Assembly: GCF_003955735.1 (NCBI RefSeq)
Contig: NZ_CP034464.1
Location: 3,410,001 to 3,474,000, forward strand
Source: Undibacterium parvum
GTDB lineage: Bacteria > Pseudomonadota > Gammaproteobacteria > Burkholderiales > Burkholderiaceae_D
Reading direction: 5' to 3'
DNA: 64,000 nucleotides
Part shown: positions 8,747 to 18,299 of the stretch, piece after piece
How the letters are laid out: each line of letters begins with the position of its first letter
How positions within the stretch are numbered: position 1 is the first letter of the stretch
Made by a program: the position numbers and the translations under genes
Notes under the pieces: model-generated
Told to the model about the DNA's origin: nothing
What the model saw: the letters and a program-made list of their open reading frames with translations, nothing else
Databases searched by the model: none

Positions 8747-9435
8747 TGGCAGCCGATAAAACGACAATACTCATCGTTGAAGATGAGCCCGCCATTGTGG
8801 AGTTGGTGACTTTCACTTTGCGCGCAGCTGGTTGGGAAACTTTTGCAGTCAATAACACGGCAGAAGCCTGGGAGTTTCTGCAGCGACGCACACCGCAATT
8901 GATTTTGCTAGATTGGATGTTGCCAGATCAAAGTGGTTTGCGACTACTCTCCAAGATACGCTCAGACCGGCATTTTAATGAAATGCCTGTCATTATGCTG
9001 ACCGCCAAGAGTATGGAGGAAGACAAAATTGCCGGCCTGGATCATGGTGCCGACGACTATGTAACCAAGCCATTTTCTCCTCGTGAGTTGACAGCCAGGA
9101 TCAAGGCGATGTTGCGTCGTAAGAGCCCTGAGCATGCTCAGGGCACGCTGGCCGCTGGCAGTATCGTGTTGGATCCGGTCAGCTGTACCGTAAAAATTGA
9201 TGACAGTAAGGTCGAAATTGGTCATGCCGAATACAAGTTGTTGAAGTTTTTTATGGCGCATCCGGAGCGCGTGTTCTCGCGCAGCCAATTGCTCGATAAA
9301 GTATGGGGCGACCATGTGGTCATCGAAGAACGTACCGTCGATGTGCACGTATTACGCCTACGTAAAGTCTTGAAGTCGGCTGAAAGTCTGATCAAGACGG
9401 TGCGCAGCGTAGGATATATGCTGTCTGAGAAATAG
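8743..9435 (+). CDS. phoB: phosphate regulon response regulator PhoB
   Basis: OmpR-family response regulator that binds Pho boxes when phosphorylated; 230 residues. The receiver domain (about 8-120) has the acidic pair EDE, the phosphorylated Asp in LLDWMLPDQSG near residue 55 and the conserved Lys in YVTKPFSPREL. The winged-helix DNA-binding domain (about 135-228) ends in RTVDVHVLRLRKVL and RSVGYML. It starts inside phoU by a 4-base overlap; either of two adjacent ATGs could serve. It should act on the two Pho boxes at 3951 and 4010. Confidence 0.95.
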   Translation: MMAADKTTILIVEDEPAIVELVTFTLRAAGWETFAVNNTAEAWEFLQRRTPQLILLDWMLPDQSGLRLLSKIRSDRHFNEMPVIMLTAKSMEEDKIAGLDHGADDYVTKPFSPRELTARIKAMLRRKSPEHAQGTLAAGSIVLDPVSCTVKIDDSKVEIGHAEYKLLKFFMAHPERVFSRSQLLDKVWGDHVVIEERTVDVHVLRLRKVLKSAESLIKTVRSVGYMLSEK

Positions 9436-9445
9436 TAGGAGCTAT

Positions 9446-9477
9446 GGGCACGGCAAATTACTAATTTTGCGGTGCCC
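9446..9477 (+). promoter_or_regulatory. hairpin between phoB and phoR
   Basis: GGGCAC (9446-9451) pairs with GTGCCC (9472-9477), and after one G/G mismatch the stem continues with GCAAAT / ATTTTGC. It is followed by GATTTTC, only a weak T tract. It may reduce read-through into phoR, which is 133 bases downstream. Confidence 0.55.
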
Positions 9478-9568
9478 GATTTTCAATTGACGACGCTGGC
9501 TGTTGATAGCGTGATCAGTCCCAGATTATTAAAATAATTAAAATACCAATACTCTATTACAGGTTCTA

Positions 9569-10864
9569 ATGCATCCCCATCTTGTATTCTGGATTTCCGC
9601 GGTCGTGCGGATGATCATCGTTTTAGTTGCTTCCTCAGTGGCAGGATTTTTCTGGGGGCTAGTTCCAGGATTAGTGCTGGCGATGTTAGGGATGATGACG
9701 CTGATTTTCGTGCAATTGAATTACTTATTGCGCCTGGCGGACTGGCTGGATCAACCGAGTAGCTCGCACTTGCCTGATGGTTGGGGAGCCTGGACGGAAG
9801 TGTTTTCGAGGCTCTACAAACTACGTCGTGGCGATGAAAAAAATCAGGCTGAATTGGCCGAGTGGTTGGCGCGTTTTCGTCAGGCTATGAGTCTATTGCC
9901 GGATGGTGTTGTGATCATGGATGATGTGATGTTTCTGGAGTGGTGTAACCCAGCTGCAGAGCAACATTTGGGTTTGAGTCTGAGTCAGGACAAGGGCATG
10001 CGCGTCACTAATCTGGTACGCACCCCAGAATTTATCGATTACATTATTCTCGGTCGCTATGAGACCCCGCTGACTTTAAGTTTTCGCGAACGCAAGCTGA
10101 TCGTACATATTATTCCGTTTGAAAACCGTAGGCAGATTTTGGTGACTCATGATGTGACTGAGTCTGAGCGTATCGATATGATGCGACGTGATTTTATTGC
10201 GAACGCCTCGCATGAACTGCGTACTCCACTGACTGTGATTAATGGCTTTCTGGAAATCGCTTCCATGCAGCCGGACATGGAAGTCTCAATACGCTCATCG
10301 CATCTTAAACTGATGTCTGAGCAGGGCGAGCGTATGCAGCGTCTGGTGGAAGATATGCTGACGCTGAGTCGTCTGGAATCGATGGAGTATTCCGTGCATC
10401 ATGAAGCGATCGATATGCACGGTATGTTGGTGCAGATTTTGCAGGAAGGTGAAGCCCTGTCTGCCGGGCGTCATCAACTTAGCTTGCAGTATGACGGTCC
10501 GGATATTCTAGGTAGTGCCGATGAAATTCGCAGCGCCTTCTTGAATCTGCTAACCAATGCGATACGCTACACACCAGAAAAAGGGAAGATTACTTTGATT
10601 TGGGAAAATTGCCCGCTAGGCCCAAAATTCATCGTTCAAGATGATGGCATAGGCATTAGTGCTGAACATATATCACGCTTGACTGAACGGTTTTATCGGG
10701 TCGACAAGAGTCGCTCGCGCGAAACTCAGGGTACCGGCTTGGGCTTGGCGATCGTCAAACATGTCTTGTTAAGACATAAAGCGCATTTGTTGATAGAGTC
10801 TACGCCGAATGTAGGCAGTAAATTCTGCGTACAGTTTCCTGCTAATGTCATTTTACTCAATTAA
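9569..10864 (+). CDS. phoR: phosphate regulon sensor histidine kinase PhoR
   Basis: Membrane-bound kinase that phosphorylates PhoB; 431 residues, the normal PhoR length. Two N-terminal membrane helices (about 8-50) have almost no periplasmic loop, as usual for PhoR. A PAS domain (about 100-190) follows, then the HisKA box ASHELRTPLTVINGFLE near residue 217 with the phosphorylated His, and the HATPase with N box NAIRYTPEKG, DDGIGIS and GTGLGLAIVKHVL. It is separated from phoB by 133 bases, longer than other gaps in the operon, so it may have its own weak promoter. A strong terminator follows. Confidence 0.95.
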   Translation: MHPHLVFWISAVVRMIIVLVASSVAGFFWGLVPGLVLAMLGMMTLIFVQLNYLLRLADWLDQPSSSHLPDGWGAWTEVFSRLYKLRRGDEKNQAELAEWLARFRQAMSLLPDGVVIMDDVMFLEWCNPAAEQHLGLSLSQDKGMRVTNLVRTPEFIDYIILGRYETPLTLSFRERKLIVHIIPFENRRQILVTHDVTESERIDMMRRDFIANASHELRTPLTVINGFLEIASMQPDMEVSIRSSHLKLMSEQGERMQRLVEDMLTLSRLESMEYSVHHEAIDMHGMLVQILQEGEALSAGRHQLSLQYDGPDILGSADEIRSAFLNLLTNAIRYTPEKGKITLIWENCPLGPKFIVQDDGIGISAEHISRLTERFYRVDKSRSRETQGTGLGLAIVKHVLLRHKAHLLIESTPNVGSKFCVQFPANVILLN

Positions 10865-10898
10865 AAAAAGCGCTCCAGAATCTGGAGCGCTTTTTTTT
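10863..10898. terminator. bidirectional terminator between phoR and the aminopeptidase gene
   Basis: GCGCTCCAG / CTGGAGCGC stem (10870-10878 with 10882-10890), flanked by an A tract on the left and eight Ts on the right. It can stop transcripts arriving from phoR (+) and from the convergent aminopeptidase gene (-). Confidence 0.92.
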
Positions 10899-10944
10899 GA
10901 GTGCTCGCTGGGTTAGCTCCAGATCTGCAAAAAATAGTAGGGAA

Positions 10945-12768
10945 TTATTTCTCTATGGCGATGGTTCTTTTTTGTAGCCAGTCTAAGGCTTTGCCGCTGA
11001 CGTGCGGTGTGAGTCTTTGTAAAACAATGGCGTGGTAGTCATTGAGCCAATTCAACTCATCCTCTCTGAGTAGCGCCAGATCCAGGCAGCGGCTATCAAT
11101 CGGGCACAGTGTCAGTGTCTCAAACTTCAGATACTCGCCGAACTCGGTGCTGATTGCTGGTACGCATAGCATCAGATTTTCTATACGTACGCCCCATTTT
11201 CCCGGGCGATAAATACCAGGCTCATTCGAGGTAATCATGCCCGCTTGCATCACCATGTGCTGATCCGGAATCGCCATGCACGAGATCGATTGCGGTCCCT
11301 CGTGGACATTGAGGAAATAACCAACCCCGTGACCGGTGCCATGGCCGTAATTGATGCCTTCAGCCCAGATCGGCGCGCGCGCAGCCGTGTCTAAAACGCT
11401 GGAGTAAGTACCGCGCGGGAACTGCATGCGTGACAGCGCAATCATGCCCTTGAGAACCAGGGTAAAGTCGCGTTTTTGTTCCGCCGATACTGTGCCTACC
11501 GCAGCCACGCGTGTGATATCGGTGGTGCCGTTGAGATACTGTCCACCTGAATCAATGAGCAATAGTCCGTCACCACTGATGCTCGCATGCGACTCGGGCG
11601 TAGCTCGGTAGTGTGGCATGGCACCGTTGGCGTTGTAGCCGGCAATGGTGCCGAAACTGGCGCAGATAAAATGCGGCTGGCGGGCACGGGCGGCGGTAAT
11701 TTGCTGGTCTAATGTCAGTTCGGTGATTGCTTGTTTTCCTAAGTTCTCTTCAAACCAGCTAAAAAATTCGCACAGGGCGGCACCATCTTGCGCCATGGCG
11801 TCTCTGACAAACTGCGCCTCGTCTGCCGATTTAATCGATTTACTCAGCACCGTAGGGTTGATCGCTTCTATGATGCGCACCTGTGCTGGTATCGCTTGTT
11901 TAAAACCCAGCGTGATGCGGCGAGGATCGATCAGTAAACACGCGTCGTTTGCTAAGCTCGCCAGCGCACTGGCGGCCTGCTCGTAGGGCTTCAGAGTAAT
12001 GCCATCTTCAACCAATGCTGCTGCCAGTTCTGCGGGAATTTTTGGCAGGACGATAAATAGCGTGGCGCTTTCTAGTGTGATTAAGGCATGCGCTACAAAC
12101 ACCGGGTTATAGCTGACATCGGCGCCGCGCAGGTTAAATAGCCAGGCAATATCGTCCACCGTAGAGATGAAATGACAGTTTGCCTTTTTCTCTGCTAACT
12201 GTTGTCGCAGCCTTGCGATTTTTTCAGATCGGCTTACTGTGGCAAACGGTGCGGCATGTTGATAGATGGAGGCCTCAGGCAAGCTGGGGCGATCTAGCCA
12301 GACTTGCTCCAGGAGATCGTATTCAGTAGTGAGACGTATGCCCTGCGCTTCCAATGCAGATTCTAAGGCGCGAGCATTGGCTAGCCCTAACACTGCGCCA
12401 TCGACCCCGACGACCTGATCAGCACGCAGATTGGTAGCGAGCCAATCCAGATGCAAAGTAGCGGCAGCTGTGGGAATCTTCATCATTTGTATGCCAGTGC
12501 CAGCTAGCTGCTGCTCGGCTTGCGCCCAATAACGGCTGTCTACCCATAAGCCTGCAAAATCAGCGGTAACGATCAGTGTTCCTACTGAACCGGTAAAGCC
12601 TGAGTAATGCTGGCGCCCTTGCCAGCGCTCGGGCAAATATTCGGACAGATGCGGGTCGGCAGACGGGATCAAGTAGGCATCGATACCATGCTCTCGCATG
12701 GCGTGACGCAATTGTTGCAAACGTAGCTGGATGTCAGAAGTGATGCTGTTTGGGTTTGAGCTGGTCAT
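10945..12768 (-). CDS. aminopeptidase P family protein (M24B)
   Basis: Xaa-Pro aminopeptidase that removes an N-terminal residue preceding proline. 607 residues, so it belongs to the long three-domain APP1 class rather than the roughly 440-residue E. coli PepP. Two creatinase-like N domains (about 15-150 and 165-310) precede the pita-bread catalytic domain. Metal-binding residues are visible in LLIDSGGQYLNGTTDITR, GHGTGHGVGYFLN, TSNEPGIY and RIENLML. The C-terminal extension (LTLCPID, then a WLNDYH segment) is also class-typical. Presumably cytosolic: no signal peptide. It faces convergently into phoR. Confidence 0.95.
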   Translation of the reverse strand: MTSSNPNSITSDIQLRLQQLRHAMREHGIDAYLIPSADPHLSEYLPERWQGRQHYSGFTGSVGTLIVTADFAGLWVDSRYWAQAEQQLAGTGIQMMKIPTAAATLHLDWLATNLRADQVVGVDGAVLGLANARALESALEAQGIRLTTEYDLLEQVWLDRPSLPEASIYQHAAPFATVSRSEKIARLRQQLAEKKANCHFISTVDDIAWLFNLRGADVSYNPVFVAHALITLESATLFIVLPKIPAELAAALVEDGITLKPYEQAASALASLANDACLLIDPRRITLGFKQAIPAQVRIIEAINPTVLSKSIKSADEAQFVRDAMAQDGAALCEFFSWFEENLGKQAITELTLDQQITAARARQPHFICASFGTIAGYNANGAMPHYRATPESHASISGDGLLLIDSGGQYLNGTTDITRVAAVGTVSAEQKRDFTLVLKGMIALSRMQFPRGTYSSVLDTAARAPIWAEGINYGHGTGHGVGYFLNVHEGPQSISCMAIPDQHMVMQAGMITSNEPGIYRPGKWGVRIENLMLCVPAISTEFGEYLKFETLTLCPIDSRCLDLALLREDELNWLNDYHAIVLQRLTPHVSGKALDWLQKRTIAIEK

Positions 12769-12826
12769 AGGATAATGAAGCTGTAGGAGTTTCAGTGAGG
12801 GGAGTGCGGTCGACTTGTGATCGATC

Positions 12827-12861
12827 GTTAATTAAGTATACTGTAAATATACTTAATTAAC
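12827..12861. promoter_or_regulatory. AT-rich perfect inverted repeat upstream of the aminopeptidase gene
   Basis: GTTAATTAAGTATA (12827-12840) recurs inverted without mismatch at 12848-12861, around CTGTAAA. It lies 59 bases before the aminopeptidase start and 31 bases after the GNAT gene end, both minus strand. There is no T tract on the minus strand. The symmetry and AT content suit a regulator operator as well as a transcript-end hairpin. Confidence 0.6.
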
Positions 12862-12892
12862 CCTTTGTTCTTTTGCTCTGTACTAAAAATTT

Positions 12893-13369
12893 CTATCTTA
12901 AAAACCTGCGCATGACATGGGGTGCCGGTTCATTTGGGCTGGCGTGTGAGTATTCTAATTCTGGTGCTGCTTCAAAATGATAAGCCGCATATAAATCGAG
13001 CAAGCGCGGTTGATCCACCCTTACGCCTAAACGCAATTCATCTACACCTGTGGTTTGTGCGTGGTGTATCACCGCTTCGAGTAAGTGTTGCGATAGACCT
13101 GTGCCACGAAAGGCCGGTAATACGCCCATGCGCAGCATTTCCCAGGTATTGCTATCGGCCTCCATCGGCTGCCAGCGTACCGAACCGGCGGGCTCTTCAT
13201 CGACTAATAAGATAAAGCCACCGCCTAGTTGCAGATCATTCTGTACTCTCTCCAGACTTTCGTGATGACCGCTAGAGCTGGCTGCGACTTTATCTTGCCA
13301 GCAAGCGCGGGTTAGATGCGCAATCAAAGGCGCATCTTCTAAGCTAGCTTCGCGTATCAGTACATCCAT
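12893..13369 (-). CDS. GNAT family N-acetyltransferase
   Basis: 158-residue acetyltransferase of the GNAT fold; substrate unknown. The acetyl-CoA-binding motif A is MGVLPAFRGTGLSQHLLEAV near residues 90-110, with the GxG turn RGTG. The C-terminal strand with the variable substrate pocket follows (LDLYAAYHFEAAPELEYSH). I start at the ATG at 13369 (MDVLIREASLEDA), which is where the fold begins; the longer frame would run into metG. It lies 4 bases downstream of metG and is very likely cotranscribed with it. Confidence 0.85.
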   Translation of the reverse strand: MDVLIREASLEDAPLIAHLTRACWQDKVAASSSGHHESLERVQNDLQLGGGFILLVDEEPAGSVRWQPMEADSNTWEMLRMGVLPAFRGTGLSQHLLEAVIHHAQTTGVDELRLGVRVDQPRLLDLYAAYHFEAAPELEYSHASPNEPAPHVMRRFLR

Positions 13370-13373
13370 AGTC

Positions 13374-15476
13374 TTAGCGAACCCGCATGCCAGGCTGAGC
13401 ACCTGGCCAGGCTTCGAGTATGTATAAACCAGGATTGGTTTTTTCGTCCGCGGCCGAGGCGGCTAAAACCATGCCTTCGGAAATGCCGAATTTCATTTTA
13501 CGCGGTGCCAGATTAGCCACCATGACGGTAAATTTACCGATCAGCTGTTCTGGCTGATACGCCGATTTAATGCCTGAGAAGACATTGCGGGTGCGCCCCT
13601 CGCCAACATCGAGCGTCAGGCGTAACAATTTGTCTGAGCCTTCTACGTGCTCGCAATTGACGATCTTGGCGATACGCAAATCGATCTTGGCGAAGTCATC
13701 AATCTTGATTTCTGCTGCCAGTTCTTCTATCCCGTCGTTGGATGAGCTATGGTCTGCAACTGCTGTTTCGGTCGCCGCTGCGGCTATCGCTTTCGCTACC
13801 ACGCTCGCTGCAGCCACGTCCGGCACTGGGGCATCGAACAGCGAATCAAAAATTTTGATATCCACGCGCTGCATCAGATGCGCGTATTCCTGGATCACGT
13901 GGCCCGCTGGCAAAGTGCTCAATGCATCGTCCCAACGATCAATTTTGCAATTGAACCAAGTCGCCACCGCGCGGGTTAATTCTGGTAGTACCGGTGCCAG
14001 CATCACTGTCAGCGTTTTGAAGAGTGCTAAGGCGGTGGTGCAGACCTGATGCAATTCTGCATCGCGGGCTGGATCTTTGGCGATCAGCCACGGCGCTTTT
14101 TGTGCCACATATTGATTCGCGTGATCGGCCACTTCCATAATCTTGCGCAGGGCTTTACTGTATTCGCGCGCTTCATACAAGTCTTTTACTTCTGTCACGG
14201 CAGCCAGACTAGCTTGTATCAGTTCAGCCGCATCTGGGTCCTGAGCGCCGAGGCGGCCGTCGAAACGCTTGGTGATAAAACCGGCGGCGCGGCTGGCGAT
14301 GTTGACGTATTTACCGATCAGATCTGCGTTCACGCGCGCTACGAAATCTTCCGGATTCATGTCCAGATCTTCGACCTTGGCATTGAGCTTAGCGGCAAAG
14401 TAATAACGCAGCCATTCCGGGTTCATGCCGATGTCGAGATAGCGTAGCGGCGAGATACCGGTGCCGCGCGACTTTGACATTTTTTCGCCCGAGACCGTGA
14501 CGAAACCGTGTGCATATACATTGTCCGGTGTCTTGTAGCCGGAAAACTTCAGCATCGCTGGCCAGAATAAAGTATGGAAGTAGGTGATGTCCTTGCCGAT
14601 GAAATGTATCTGTTCGGTGGTCGGATCTGCCATGAAGGCGTCAAAATCACGACCTATCTTACCGAAATAATTTTTCAGCGAGGCCAGATAGCCGACCGGC
14701 GCATCGAGCCAGACGTAAAAGTATTTGCCCGGCTGATCGGGGATCTCTATCCCGAAGTAAGGCGCATCGCGGCTGATGTCCCAGTCGCCCAGACCGCCGT
14801 CGCCTTCCAGCCATTCCTTGCATTTATTTGCCACTTCCGATTGCAGGCGATTGTCTTGCAAGGCCCAGCCGCGCAAAAATTCTACGCATTTTTCATCCGA
14901 GAGTTTAAAGAAAAAATGTTCTGATGATTTCATCACCGGCGTCGCACCGGTCAGCACCGAGTAAGGCTTTACCACTTCGGTCGGTGAATACACGGCGCTG
15001 CAGACTTCGCAAGAATCGCCGTATTGATCTTTGGCGCCACACTTAGGGCACTCGCCCTTGATGTAGCGATCCGGCAAAAACATGCTCTTTACCGGGTCGT
15101 AAAACTGTTCTATGGTTTTGCTGGTGATAAATCCGGCCGCTTTGAGCTTGCGATAGATGTCTTGAGACAGCTGATGGTTTTCTATGCCGTCGGTGGAGTG
15201 CCAATTATCGAACTTCACATGGAAGCCATCGAGATACTGCTTACGCCCGGCGGCAATTTGCGCCACAAATTCTTGCGGTGTGATGCCGGCTTTTTCGGCC
15301 GCAATCATGATAGGTGCGCCATGCGCATCATCGGCACCGACGAAATGCACTTCGTTACCCGACATGCGTTGATGCCTGACCCAGATATCAGCCTGGATAT
15401 ATTCCATGATGTGGCCGAGGTGGAAGGGGGCGTTGGCGTAAGGCAGGGCAGTAGTAACGAACAGCTGACGGGTCAT
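13374..15476 (-). CDS. metG: methionyl-tRNA synthetase
   Basis: Charges tRNA-Met, including initiator tRNA. 700 residues with the class I HIGH-like motif [10 protein letters not shown] at about 17, a zinc knuckle [17 protein letters not shown] near 143-160 and the KMSKS loop [10 protein letters not shown] near 335. An anticodon-binding helical domain follows. A C-terminal EMAP-II-like tRNA-binding OB fold (about 595-700, [20 protein letters not shown]) provides dimerisation. A short Ala/Val-rich linker near 560-590 joins the two parts. The cognate elongator tRNA gene lies elsewhere in the window at 61.8 kb. Confidence 0.97.
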   Translation of the reverse strand: MTRQLFVTTALPYANAPFHLGHIMEYIQADIWVRHQRMSGNEVHFVGADDAHGAPIMIAAEKAGITPQEFVAQIAAGRKQYLDGFHVKFDNWHSTDGIENHQLSQDIYRKLKAAGFITSKTIEQFYDPVKSMFLPDRYIKGECPKCGAKDQYGDSCEVCSAVYSPTEVVKPYSVLTGATPVMKSSEHFFFKLSDEKCVEFLRGWALQDNRLQSEVANKCKEWLEGDGGLGDWDISRDAPYFGIEIPDQPGKYFYVWLDAPVGYLASLKNYFGKIGRDFDAFMADPTTEQIHFIGKDITYFHTLFWPAMLKFSGYKTPDNVYAHGFVTVSGEKMSKSRGTGISPLRYLDIGMNPEWLRYYFAAKLNAKVEDLDMNPEDFVARVNADLIGKYVNIASRAAGFITKRFDGRLGAQDPDAAELIQASLAAVTEVKDLYEAREYSKALRKIMEVADHANQYVAQKAPWLIAKDPARDAELHQVCTTALALFKTLTVMLAPVLPELTRAVATWFNCKIDRWDDALSTLPAGHVIQEYAHLMQRVDIKIFDSLFDAPVPDVAAASVVAKAIAAAATETAVADHSSSNDGIEELAAEIKIDDFAKIDLRIAKIVNCEHVEGSDKLLRLTLDVGEGRTRNVFSGIKSAYQPEQLIGKFTVMVANLAPRKMKFGISEGMVLAASAADEKTNPGLYILEAWPGAQPGMRVR

Positions 15477-15497
15477 GATTGGTGCACTTTTTTATAA

Positions 15498-15891
15498 ACG
15501 GACAAGGGCGTTATTTTAACAGCGAAAGCGCCGCTGGCGCGGGTTTGGCCGCACTCAGCGAGAATCTGTGGCGGTATTGTTGTGTTTGCAGATCGCGGAA
15601 CTGGCCTGAGCGCGCTTTTGTCGAAAATATTATCAATTAATCATAGCGCTATTTCTGAATTAAAAAGTGCTTGCGCAGTATCCATGCGGCTTACAAGCCA
15701 AAAAGAGGCTGTGAGGCGCATAGATACTGGGCATAGAGTTTTTGGCTTTAAATATCTGTGCATGGCAGCTATGCTGAGTTGTAAGTCTCTGTTACAAGTT
15801 CGGTCTCACGCATATTTCAAAAAGAAAAGCAGCCTATAATTGCGCCAGATCAATATTTTTATATTTAAAAAATGCATGTTAAGGGCTAGAA
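15498..15891. other. 394-bp gap between metG and the binding-protein gene
   Basis: Divergent promoter region. An 85-codon open frame at 15582-15839 has no ribosome site or coding-like composition and is not accepted as a gene. The gap contains one degenerate copy of the dispersed palindrome (15673-15732). I see no other feature. Confidence 0.6.
15673..15732. repeat. dispersed palindrome, degenerate copy
   Basis: The left arm GCGCAGTATCCATGCGG matches the family arm (GCGCATATTCCATGCGG) at 15 of 17 bases. The right arm is recognisable but decayed (GGCGCATAGATACTGGGC). Confidence 0.6.
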
Positions 15892-17031
15892 ATGAAAAAT
15901 CGCGTAGAGAGTATTCTGTTTTTTTTGAGTTGCTGCTGCATCAGTTTGTTGGCCCAGGCCGAAACTGGTGTCAATGGCAAGACTATCGTTTTAGGACAGT
16001 CGGTGGCCTTATCTGGTCCGGCGCAGCAATTGGGCACTGAAATGCGCGATGGCGCTTTGGCCTATTTTGATCATATCAATGCGCAAGGTGGTGTCAACGG
16101 GCGTCAGATCGTATTGAAAACATTGGACGATGGCTACGAAGCCGATAGAGCCGCCGCCAACACCAAGCAATTGATCGAAAAAGAAGGCGCGTTTGCCTTA
16201 TTCGGTTACGTAGGCACGCCGACTTCGAATGCTGCCATGCCGCTGGTGAATAAAGAAGAAATTCCTTTCTTTGCACCATTTACCGGTGCGCAATCACTAC
16301 GTGAGCCTTTTAACCGCAATGTCTTTCATATCCGTGCCAGTTATTTTGAAGAGACAGAAAAAATTGTCGATCATAGTACGACGCTTTCACTCAAGCGCAT
16401 TGCCGTGTTTTATCAAAACGATGCGTATGGCAAGGCCGGATTGGAAGGCGTCACCCGTGCCCTGAAAAAACGCAATATAGAAGTGGTTGGTCTGGCGACG
16501 GTGGAGCGCAATAGCGTCGATGTGACGGCCGCTGTTGCCAAATTAAAGCTAGCAAAGCCGCAAGCGGTGATCATGATCTCTGCCTACACTTCGTGTGCGG
16601 CTTTTATTAAGGAAATGATTAAGGATACCAGTGCCGCTCCGGTGTTTTGGAATATCTCCTTTGTCGGCAGCCAGGCGCTCTCGAAAGAGCTGGGAAAAGA
16701 CGGTCGTGGCGTGATGATTTCACAAGTCATGCCAGCTCCCTGGGAAGACATCACTGCAGTGGTGAAGGAATATAAAAATCTGTATGCAAATAAGCCGGGC
16801 CGTGAAGTCGGCTATGTCAGTCTGGAAGGCTTTATCGCCGCCAAGGTGATGGTTGAAGGTTTGAAACGCGCCGGTGGTGGCTTAACGCGGGATGGCTTGA
16901 TACGCGCGCTGGAATCGATGAATTCTTATAACGCCGGCGGATTTCAGGTGAAGTTTAGTAGCAGTAATCACAGCGCATCGACCTATGTCGATTTGAGCGT
17001 GATCGGTAAAGACGGTAAGTTCATGCATTAA
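15892..17031 (+). CDS. branched-chain amino acid type ABC transporter substrate-binding protein
   Basis: Periplasmic type 1 binding protein of the LivJ/LivK superfamily, 379 residues. The signal peptide (1-23) ends LLAQA before ETGVNGKTIVLGQ. Family landmarks are LSGPAQQLGTEMRDGALAYFDHINAQGGVNGR, the hinge region NDAYGKAGLEGV and the C-terminal VEGLKRAGGGLTRDGLIRAL. No permease or ATPase genes adjoin it, and it has its own terminator, so it is an orphan receptor. It may share a transporter encoded elsewhere or feed a sensor. The ligand cannot be told from sequence; it is not the UrtA type seen at 41.9 kb. Confidence 0.88.
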   Translation: MKNRVESILFFLSCCCISLLAQAETGVNGKTIVLGQSVALSGPAQQLGTEMRDGALAYFDHINAQGGVNGRQIVLKTLDDGYEADRAAANTKQLIEKEGAFALFGYVGTPTSNAAMPLVNKEEIPFFAPFTGAQSLREPFNRNVFHIRASYFEETEKIVDHSTTLSLKRIAVFYQNDAYGKAGLEGVTRALKKRNIEVVGLATVERNSVDVTAAVAKLKLAKPQAVIMISAYTSCAAFIKEMIKDTSAAPVFWNISFVGSQALSKELGKDGRGVMISQVMPAPWEDITAVVKEYKNLYANKPGREVGYVSLEGFIAAKVMVEGLKRAGGGLTRDGLIRALESMNSYNAGGFQVKFSSSNHSASTYVDLSVIGKDGKFMH

Positions 17032-17047
17032 GTTTGAAACGCCAAAT

Positions 17048-17077
17048 AAAAAACGCAGAACAAGTTCTGCGTTTTTT
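17048..17077. terminator. bidirectional terminator
   Basis: AAAAAACGCAGAAC / GTTCTGCGTTTTTT stem-loop between the convergent binding-protein gene (+) and tsaD (-), with A and T tracts on the two sides. Confidence 0.9.
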
Positions 17078-17082
17078 TACGT

Positions 17083-17130
17083 CTTAAATCACCATTAAGT
17101 CCGCCATTAAGTCTGCAACTAAGTCTGCAA
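17083..17130. repeat. four 12-bp tandem repeats over the tsaD stop codon
   Basis: Units CTTAAATCACCA, TTAAGTCCGCCA, TTAAGTCTGCAA, CTAAGTCTGCAA. The last unit encodes the LQT end and stop of TsaD on the minus strand; the first three lie just beyond it. Confidence 0.75.
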
Positions 17131-18144
17131 CTCATGCAGCGGCCAGCGCGGTCTGACATTAAAACCATACTCGCGCGTTGCCAGCGCAGGATTTTGTTGC
17201 AGGCGCATGGCACCGGCAAAGGCGATCATGGCGCCGTTGTCGGTACAAAATTCCAGCTCGGGGTAAAACACCTGATAACGACGCTTGGCGGCAGCGGCAT
17301 TTAAGGCGGTGCGCAATTGCTGATTGGCACCGACGCCACCGGCGATCACCAAACGCTTTAAGCCTTGTTCTTTGAGTGCCGTCATGGATTTGGCGACCAG
17401 CACGTCGACCAGAGCATCGACAAAGCCACGCGCGATATTGGCCTTGTCTTGCTCGCAGATGTCGGTGTTATGGTTTTTTACCACCGTTAATACGGCAGTT
17501 TTGAGACCCGAAAAACTAAAATTGAGGTCTTTCGAGTGCAACATAGGACGTGGCAATTTATACGCCGCGGGGTCGCCAAACTCGGCCAGACGCGAAATCG
17601 CCGGCCCACCGGGATAAGTTAAACCCAGCAGTTTGGCCGATTTATCGAAGGCTTCGCCGGCCGCATCATCTAGCGTTTCACCGAGTAATTTGTACTGTCC
17701 TACGCCATCCACACGCATCAATTGCGTATGACCGCCCGATACCAGTAAGGCGATGAAGGGGAATTGCGGTGGCTGGCTCGCTAACAAGGGGGACAGTAAG
17801 TGCCCTTCCAGATGATGGATGCCTATGACCGGTTTATCTAATGCCAGCGCCAGGCCGCAGGCTACCGAGGCCCCGACCAGCAAGGCACCGGCCAGCCCCG
17901 GGCCTTGGGTGTAGGCGATGGCGTCGATCTGATGTTTGTCCAGCTTGGCCTGGGTTAATACTTCGGTCAATAAGGGCAGGGCGCGCCGTATATGGTCGCG
18001 TGAGGCGAGCTCAGGCACGACGCCGCCGTATTCCTGATGCATGGCGATCTGCGAGTGCAGCGCATGCGCCAGCAAGCCGTGTTCAGTGTCGTACAAGGCC
18101 AAGCCGGTTTCATCGCAGGAGGATTCAATACCGAGAACTATCAT
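17119..18144 (-). CDS. tsaD: tRNA N6-adenosine threonylcarbamoyltransferase TsaD
   Basis: Transfers the threonylcarbamoyl group to A37 of ANN-decoding tRNAs, working with TsaB and TsaE; essential in most bacteria. 341 residues. ASKHA-fold landmarks are [14 protein letters not shown] at the start, the metal-binding HHLEGH near 110, [49 protein letters not shown] and CTDNGAMIA. The C-terminus [10 protein letters not shown] lies within a run of 12-bp tandem repeats. Cytosolic. No neighbour is functionally linked. Confidence 0.97.
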   Translation of the reverse strand: MIVLGIESSCDETGLALYDTEHGLLAHALHSQIAMHQEYGGVVPELASRDHIRRALPLLTEVLTQAKLDKHQIDAIAYTQGPGLAGALLVGASVACGLALALDKPVIGIHHLEGHLLSPLLASQPPQFPFIALLVSGGHTQLMRVDGVGQYKLLGETLDDAAGEAFDKSAKLLGLTYPGGPAISRLAEFGDPAAYKLPRPMLHSKDLNFSFSGLKTAVLTVVKNHNTDICEQDKANIARGFVDALVDVLVAKSMTALKEQGLKRLVIAGGVGANQQLRTALNAAAAKRRYQVFYPELEFCTDNGAMIAFAGAMRLQQNPALATREYGFNVRPRWPLHELQT

Positions 18145-18299
18145 TAAAAATGGTTTCTTATTTAGATGTTTTGCAAAAGCGACAAGCCCTCTGAGCTTGA
18201 TCTGGTGCGGATTTTGCTTACTTAGTTGAAGTAAGTATCCGTAAAAGACAGATTATAGGTCTTAACCAGCCAATCAGCAGCACTCTAGAGTATCAAAAT

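Noticed and set aside
15582..15839. 85-codon open frame between metG and the binding-protein gene
   Set aside because: No ribosome site, mixed composition, and it contains the degenerate palindrome.
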